Of a stretch of DNA of 25,779 bases, positions 20,824 to 25,779 are shown piece after piece. The notes below the pieces were generated by a model that made no database searches, was not told where the DNA came from, and was given only the letters and a program-made list of their open reading frames with translations. Numbering within the stretch: the first letter of the stretch is position 1; each line of letters begins with the position of its first letter. The DNA lies in the NCBI GenBank assembly GCA_045586995.1, contig JAZNBI010000088.1:1-25779 (forward strand). Reading direction: 5' to 3'. The translations under genes and the position numbers were made by a program. This stretch comes from JAZNBI01 sp045586995 (lineage in GTDB: Bacteria > Bacillota > Clostridia > Oscillospirales > CAG-272).

Positions 20824-21690
20824 TTATGACCTGACAAGCGACATTATGTATTTTCCGTATTCGACACGGTTCTGCTCTTTTCCGAGGGCGTAAAGCTCCT
20901 CGTCGCTGATAAATCCGCGGCGCCATGCGATCTCCTCTATGCAGGAAATATAGTAATTCTGCGTTTCCTGTATGCACCGAACAAAATTCGAAGCTCGCAA
21001 AAGCTCCTCGGGACAGTTCACGTCAAACCAAGCCATTCCGCGCCCGATAAGCTCAACATTGAGCTCGCCCTTGCGAAGATAGACACTATTCAGCTCGGTG
21101 ATATCCATATTTTCCCTGTCGGACTCCTCAAGCTTTTTGGCAATTCCGACTACCTGATTGTCATAGAAATAGAGTCCGGGCACGGCATAATTGGATTTGG
21201 GGAAGCGCGGCTTTTCCTCAAGCGAGTTTATTTTGCCGTTCGTGCCGAATTCAACAACACCGAATCTTTCGGGGTTTTCGACGGGATAAGCGAAGATCGT
21301 CGCGCCGACGCGGCGGCTTTTTGCGTTTCGCAAAGCGGCGGAAAGATCCTGACCGCAGAAAATATTATCTCCGAGAATCAAGCAAACACTGTCGTCACCG
21401 ATAAAATCCTCTCCGATAATAAAGGCGTCTATGATTCCGCGCGGTGACTGCTGCACCCTATAGCAAAAGCTTACGCCGAGCTTTTTGCCGTCGCCGAGAA
21501 GTTTTTCATACAGCAAAATATCCTCGGGAGTGGAAATTATGAGTATATCCTTGATGGACGCCGCCAGCAAAACCGATATGGGATAATATATCATCGGCTT
21601 GTCGTATACTGGAAAAAGCTGCTTTGAAATTATTTTTGTCATAGGCGCAAATCCCGCACCGGGGCCGCCTGCCAAAACGATTCCTTTCAT
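20824..21690 (-). CDS. RmlA-family glucose-1-phosphate thymidylyltransferase homologue with altered active site
   Basis: A 288-residue nucleotidyltransferase of the RmlA family, whose members make dTDP-glucose from glucose 1-phosphate and dTTP. KQLFPVYDKPMIYYP, LGDNIF (metal Asp), VENPERFGVVEF and ISCIEEIAWRRGFIS match closely. Two key motifs do not. The usual GGSGTRLYPLT is GGPGAGFAPMT (residues 8-18), so the catalytic Arg is Gly13. The usual WLDTGT is WFDVNC, keeping only the Asp. It may be an inactive or altered-specificity relative. No rmlB, rmlC or rmlD lies nearby. GGAGG is five bases before the ATG, and it has its own promoter. Confidence 0.85.
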   Translation of the reverse strand: MKGIVLAGGPGAGFAPMTKIISKQLFPVYDKPMIYYPISVLLAASIKDILIISTPEDILLYEKLLGDGKKLGVSFCYRVQQSPRGIIDAFIIGEDFIGDDSVCLILGDNIFCGQDLSAALRNAKSRRVGATIFAYPVENPERFGVVEFGTNGKINSLEEKPRFPKSNYAVPGLYFYDNQVVGIAKKLEESDRENMDITELNSVYLRKGELNVELIGRGMAWFDVNCPEELLRASNFVRCIQETQNYYISCIEEIAWRRGFISDEELYALGKEQNRVEYGKYIMSLVRS

Positions 21691-21723
21691 TGCATCCTCC
21701 GAAATTTGTCATTTACTGTAATG

Positions 21724-21752
21724 ATTATATCACACGTTACAATGAAAAGCAA
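21724..21752 (-). promoter_or_regulatory. Promoter of the rmlA-like gene
   Basis: TTGCTT (21747-21752), 17 bp, TATAAT (21724-21729); leader of about 25 bases. Confidence 0.7.
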
Positions 21753-21776
21753 GTCATCTTGAGCTTTATTTTACCC

Positions 21777-24443
21777 TCAGTATCCGATTTTTTTGCCGCT
21801 TAATCTCAAAATTATTTTGCGTATAAGGTCAGCGGGAAAAACCCAAAACGCAGGCGCGAGCGACACCGAAAGCTCGTAAAGCGAAAGAGGTGCCGTGCGC
21901 AAAACCGCGCCTCCTATATAAACAAACACTATCTGCAAGACCAAAACGCTCAGCATAATAGCGCCGAAAACACGGTTTTTGGACAGTCCGGTAAAAATAT
22001 TGATGCGGTCGGTGCGCGCGTTAAAGCAGTTAAACACCCCCGCAAAAATAAAGAATGCAAAAAATCCCGTCAGATGATAAATATTATCGGGCGCGCTCGT
22101 AAATCGCACGACAAAAAAATCGAGCTTTAAAAAAGCAAGACATAACGCTATCATAAAGCCGCCGAGCACCAATATCTGATTTACCATATAACCGTTTAAT
22201 ATTGGCTCGTCGCGCCGCTTCGGTTTTTCCTTCATACAGGACGCAAGCGGGTATTCTCCCGCAAATGCAAGCCCGCCGAGAGTATCCATAATCAGATTCA
22301 CCCACAGCATCTGAACTACCGTCACGGGCGCGTCGATTCCCACAAACGGTCCGAGCATTGAAATTCCCACCGCGTAAAAATTCATCGTAAGCTGAAGGGT
22401 TATAAACTTTCTGATGCTTTTGAAAATATTTCTGCCGTATAAGACCGCTCGGGCAATCGACGAAAGATTATCGTCGAGAACAATAATATCTCCCGCCTCG
22501 CGCGCGACCTGCGTGCCGCTTCCCATCGCAAAGCCGACGTCTGCGCGCTTTAATGCTGGTGCGTCGTTTATTCCGTCACCCGTCATTCCCGTGACCAAGC
22601 CCATCGACTGCGAAATTTGCACGAGTCGATTTTTGTCGCTCGGCAACGCTCTCGAAATCACGGCAAGCTGCGGCAAAAGCTCGGCAACGCTTTCGTCATC
22701 AAGTCGGGAAAGCTCCTCGCTCGTCAATGAAATGTTGTTGCCGGAATTGAGAATTCCGCACGCTCGGGCAATATTTTCGGCTGTCCTTTTACCGTCACCC
22801 GTAACCATAACTACCTGTATGCCCGCTCGCTGAAGCTCGGCAACCGCGCTCTTTGCCTCAAATTTTACTCTGTCGGCAAGCACCGCAGCGCACAGGAGCG
22901 TCAGTTCTCCGAGCCCGCCTCCCGCGCGCGCATTGCTTCCGAGCGCAATAAGAATCACTCGGTATCCCCGAGCGGAAAACATATCCACCCTTTGCTCAAA
23001 GCTTCGGCGGTCAAAGGAAACCGCACTTCCGTTGCGGTCAAGCGCACTCGTTATGTAAGCCATAAGCACGTCGGGCGCGCCCTTTACGAAGGTAACGTCG
23101 GACTTTGACGAAAGCGTGACCGAGGAGTATTTTTTTCGGCTGTCAAAAGGGGTCTTAGACCTTATTTTGCTTCCTGCGGTATCGCGCTCGAATTCCGATT
23201 TATAGACCGCCACCGACTCCAAAAGCGCGCGGTCGGTGGAATTTCCTCCTACCGCCTTCTTTCCCGAAAGCATCGCCGAGGTATTGAGAAAGCAGGAATT
23301 TCTATAAAGTTCAAAAAGGGGCTTATACTGTCTTTTCAATTCGGATATTCCGCTTATTTCCTCGGCGTCTGCGAGCAAAAGCTTATCAACGCTTATTTTC
23401 CCCTCGGTAAGCGTTCCTGTCTTATCGGTGAAAAGAATATTCATGCTGCCCGCGGATTCGATTCCCACGGGCTTGCGCACGAGCACCATATCGCGCGTCA
23501 TTTTTTTGATGTTCGACGAAAGCACCACCGCTATCATCATCGGCAGTCCCTCGGGCACGGCAACGACAATGACCGTAAGCCCGAGCATTACCGCGTGTAA
23601 AATCGAATCAAACAAAAAGTGTGTGTCCGAAAGCGCTTCTGAAATCGCTTGCGGCGAAAAACCGAAATCGATTATAAAGGTATTAAAAAGAAATGCAAAA
23701 GCAACCAAAAATGCCGCCACGTACCCGATTCGGCTTATTTGCGACGCTAATTTTGTCAACCGAAGCTTCAACGGACTTTCGCGCTTTTCGAGCTGTATGT
23801 CGCGGGTTATTCCGCCCAAAAATGTCGCCTCTCCCACGTCGGTGACAAGCGCCCTTCCCTCTCCCGAAAGAATATTACAGCCGCCGAAAAGCGCGCTTCT
23901 GCAGGACGGAAGCTTTTCGTATCTGCCTGCGGGAGTCTTTTCAACCTCCGCGCTTTCGCCCGTCATCGGCGATTGGTCGACCGAAAGCGCCCCCGAGAGC
24001 AGCCGACAGTCCGCGGGAATTTTGTCGCCCGCCGCCAAAATGACAACGTCGCCCACTACAACATCCTCTCCGCTTATCTCTATGGGCTTTCCCGAACGAA
24101 GCACCCGGGTTTTAATGCGGCTGTTTTCGGCTGACAGCCGCGCAAAGGCCGCCTCGCCTCCCCTCTCGGAAAGCGTCGAAATAAACGCGGCAAGAAAGAC
24201 CGATATGGCAATTCCCACCGTTTCGGCCCAGTTTGGATCTCTAAAAGAAAAAATTATATTCATTACGAGCGCCGCGAGCAAAATCTTTATCACGGGGTCG
24301 CCCAAATTTTGAAAAAATTGACTTATAAAGCTTTTTCGCTTCCTTTGAATGAGCTTATTTGAACCGTATTTTAAACGCGAAGCCGCCACTTCCTGCTCGG
24401 TAAGCCCTTTTTGTGTTTCGGTTTTCTCCAAAAGCATATCCAT
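21777..24443 (-). CDS. Calcium-translocating P-type ATPase, PMCA type
   Basis: An 888-residue P2-type cation pump, expected to export Ca2+ across the cell membrane using ATP. Visible landmarks: the actuator motif MTGES; helix 4 VPEGLPMM; the phosphorylated D340 in DKTGTLTEG; the nucleotide-site KGAPD; the hinge MTGDGINDAP; and helix 6 LWVNLIMDTLGGLA, whose Asn and Asp are the PMCA-type calcium ligands. About ten membrane helices are predicted, and the length is normal for bacterial members. The start is ATG 24443 with GGAGAG about 10-12 bases upstream; Met3 (24437) is an alternative. Upstream, TATAAT near 24520 is a possible -10 without a good -35. No calmodulin-type C-terminal extension is present. 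Confidence 0.93.
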   Translation of the reverse strand: MDMLLEKTETQKGLTEQEVAASRLKYGSNKLIQRKRKSFISQFFQNLGDPVIKILLAALVMNIIFSFRDPNWAETVGIAISVFLAAFISTLSERGGEAAFARLSAENSRIKTRVLRSGKPIEISGEDVVVGDVVILAAGDKIPADCRLLSGALSVDQSPMTGESAEVEKTPAGRYEKLPSCRSALFGGCNILSGEGRALVTDVGEATFLGGITRDIQLEKRESPLKLRLTKLASQISRIGYVAAFLVAFAFLFNTFIIDFGFSPQAISEALSDTHFLFDSILHAVMLGLTVIVVAVPEGLPMMIAVVLSSNIKKMTRDMVLVRKPVGIESAGSMNILFTDKTGTLTEGKISVDKLLLADAEEISGISELKRQYKPLFELYRNSCFLNTSAMLSGKKAVGGNSTDRALLESVAVYKSEFERDTAGSKIRSKTPFDSRKKYSSVTLSSKSDVTFVKGAPDVLMAYITSALDRNGSAVSFDRRSFEQRVDMFSARGYRVILIALGSNARAGGGLGELTLLCAAVLADRVKFEAKSAVAELQRAGIQVVMVTGDGKRTAENIARACGILNSGNNISLTSEELSRLDDESVAELLPQLAVISRALPSDKNRLVQISQSMGLVTGMTGDGINDAPALKRADVGFAMGSGTQVAREAGDIIVLDDNLSSIARAVLYGRNIFKSIRKFITLQLTMNFYAVGISMLGPFVGIDAPVTVVQMLWVNLIMDTLGGLAFAGEYPLASCMKEKPKRRDEPILNGYMVNQILVLGGFMIALCLAFLKLDFFVVRFTSAPDNIYHLTGFFAFFIFAGVFNCFNARTDRINIFTGLSKNRVFGAIMLSVLVLQIVFVYIGGAVLRTAPLSLYELSVSLAPAFWVFPADLIRKIILRLSGKKIGY

Positions 24444-24623
24444 ATATCAAAAACTCTCCGGGAACTTTATTTTTTCAAAAGCAATTAAAATGCTCCTTGT
24501 GAATTACCCTGAAATACACCTCGGGATTCAATAAAAATTATATTCACGCCGCAGATTTTTATTCTAATTCGCATTTTTAATATCTTCAAAATGCCATATG
24601 CAAGACTTTTGGCGGTATTTGTA

Positions 24624-24652
24624 TTGACATCAAGAAATCATAATGCTATAAT
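24624..24652 (+). promoter_or_regulatory. Consensus sigma-A promoter of alaS
   Basis: Perfect TTGACA (24624-24629), 17 bp, perfect TATAAT (24647-24652). The start is near 24659, a leader of about 48 bases, so alaS has no T-box. Confidence 0.9.
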
Positions 24653-24706
24653 AACTTTGTATGCGTACTTTTGATCCTATTTATGAAAGGTAAGGATTTT
24701 TATATT

Positions 24707-25738
24707 ATGAAATGGACTTCATTAAACGAGCTCAGAGAAAAATATCTCTCATTCTTTGAAACCAAAGGACATTTAAGACTGCCCTCATTCCCCCTCGTGC
24801 CCAAAAACGACAAGTCGCTTTTGCTCATCAACGCGGGAATGGCGCCGATGAAAAAATATTTTACGGGAGAGGAAGAGCCGCCGCGCACCCGCGTTACCAC
24901 CTGCCAAAAGTGTATACGTACGCCCGACCTTGAGCGCGTAGGACACACTGCGCGTCACGGTACGTATTTTGAGATGCTCGGAAATTTCAGCTTCGGAGAT
25001 TACTTCAAAAAGGAAGCGCTTCCGTGGGCTTGGGAGTTTTTGACCGAATGGCTCGATATCCCCGCAGACCGACTCTACCCGTCCATATTCGAGGACGACG
25101 AGGAAGCGTTTGAAATCTGGACAAAGGACATCGGAGTTCCCGCCGAAAAAGTCATTCGCCTCGGCAAGGCAGACAACTTCTGGGAACACGGCTCAGGCCC
25201 GTGCGGTCCTTGCTCTGAAATTTATTTCGACCGCGGCGAAAAATACGGCTGCGGCTCTCCCGATTGCCGCCCCGGCTGCGATTGCGACAGATTTATGGAG
25301 ATATGGAACAACGTTTTCTCGCAGTTCAACAACGACGGAAAGGGTAACTATACCGAACTTGCACAGAAAAATATCGACACGGGAATGGGCCTCGAGCGTC
25401 TTGCCTGCGTTATGCAGGGCGTGGACAATCTCTTTGAGGTCGACACCGTGCGTAAAATTCTCGACACGGTATGCGCCATTTCGGGTAAAACATACGGCAA
25501 AAACTACAAGGACGACGTTTCCATAAGAGTGATTACCGACCACCTCAGAGGAGCTACCTTTATGATCTGCGACGGAGTTATTCCCTCCAACGAGGGCAGA
25601 GGATACGTTCTTCGCCGAATTCTTCGCCGTGCATCTCGCCACGGTAAGCTGCTCGGTATCATCCGCGAATTTCTCACCGAGATCTGCGAGGTCGTTATAT
25701 CCCAAAACGTTGATGCATATCCCGAGCTTGCCGAATAG
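24707..25738 (+). CDS. alaS: Alanyl-tRNA synthetase, interrupted by an in-frame TAG after 343 codons
   Basis: AlaS charges tRNA(Ala). The visible part covers the class II catalytic domain: MKWTSLNELREKYLSFFETK at the start, HGTYFEMLGNFSFGDY near residue 84, HGSGPCGPCSEIYFDRG near 163, GMGLERLACVMQG near 226, and the SNEGRGYVLRRILRRASRHG block near 300. Full AlaS is about 870-880 residues, with tRNA-recognition, editing and C-Ala domains that would follow. Here a TAG stop occurs at 25736-25738, yet the same frame continues as AlaS-like sequence. The start is the ATG at 24707, 10 bases after AAGGA; the longer frame from 24671 begins at TTG without support. The upstream promoter is excellent, so the gene is probably expressed. 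Confidence 0.9.
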   Translation: MKWTSLNELREKYLSFFETKGHLRLPSFPLVPKNDKSLLLINAGMAPMKKYFTGEEEPPRTRVTTCQKCIRTPDLERVGHTARHGTYFEMLGNFSFGDYFKKEALPWAWEFLTEWLDIPADRLYPSIFEDDEEAFEIWTKDIGVPAEKVIRLGKADNFWEHGSGPCGPCSEIYFDRGEKYGCGSPDCRPGCDCDRFMEIWNNVFSQFNNDGKGNYTELAQKNIDTGMGLERLACVMQGVDNLFEVDTVRKILDTVCAISGKTYGKNYKDDVSIRVITDHLRGATFMICDGVIPSNEGRGYVLRRILRRASRHGKLLGIIREFLTEICEVVISQNVDAYPELAE

Positions 25739-25779
25739 CATGATTACATTATGAAGGTTATTTCAATCGAGGAACAAGG
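25736..25779 (+). other. In-frame amber codon and continuation of the AlaS reading frame
   Basis: After TAG the frame reads HDYIMKVISIEEQ to the window edge, which fits the AlaS segment following YPEL (typically DYI, then KVI and EE). No base insertion or deletion is needed. A single C-to-T change from a CAG codon would explain it. Confidence 0.8.

Noticed and set aside
25736..25738. Genome-wide reassignment of TAG to an amino acid
   Set aside because: All other genes in the window are uninterrupted and none has an internal TAG, while two end in TAG. One interrupted gene is better explained by a point mutation or base-call error.

Overview
The window looks like chromosomal DNA of an anaerobic, probably spore-forming member of the Clostridia (Bacillota). 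I infer this from the gene content: pyruvate:ferredoxin oxidoreductase, a SpoIIQ-like M23 protein, the ZapA-U32 gene pair, a PrdX-type tRNA-editing protein, a T-box leader, an RsgI-domain lipoprotein and AGGAGG-type ribosome binding sites. Many promoters are textbook sigma-A (TTGACA, 17 bp, TATAAT). No rRNA, tRNA, CRISPR array or intact transposase was seen.

Layout, left to right. 1-858: start of a pyruvate:ferredoxin oxidoreductase gene (minus, runs off the left edge). 1003-2946: a minus-strand operon, nitroreductase, thymidylate kinase, dUTPase and a small ribbon-helix-helix protein, with one good promoter. 3114-3860: membrane-anchored M23 peptidase (SpoIIQ-like). 3924-5648: GT4 glycosyltransferase and PrdX (minus). 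5779-5956: first copy of a structured intergenic repeat. 5961-8261: an unusual regulator-cupin-acyl-CoA synthetase fusion behind a T-box leader. 8793-11705: comEC and a YfcE-like phosphodiesterase (plus).

11772-13577 is the accessory-looking part. It holds a second repeat copy, a SLOG-fold protein gene (minus), and directly upstream of it three tandem transcription units of about 212 bp. Each unit has its own sigma-A promoter, a structured RNA of about 160 nt with compensatory base changes, and an intrinsic terminator. All three point toward the SLOG gene, which has no other visible promoter. An inverted-repeat-bounded noncoding element lies beyond them. This array is the best candidate for an undescribed system.

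13578-18799: orphan mazF, U32 peptidase and zapA (minus), then proB and a CDF metal transporter (plus). 18853-19059: third repeat copy. 19096-24443: RsgI-domain lipoprotein, an RmlA homologue with altered active-site residues, and a PMCA-type calcium ATPase (all minus). 24707 to the right edge: alaS, interrupted by an in-frame TAG after 343 codons.

Several genes start at TTG or GTG with a good Shine-Dalgarno sequence. In several others the Shine-Dalgarno sequence points to an internal ATG rather than the longest reading frame; coordinates here follow the Shine-Dalgarno evidence. All functions are read from sequence motifs without database searches.
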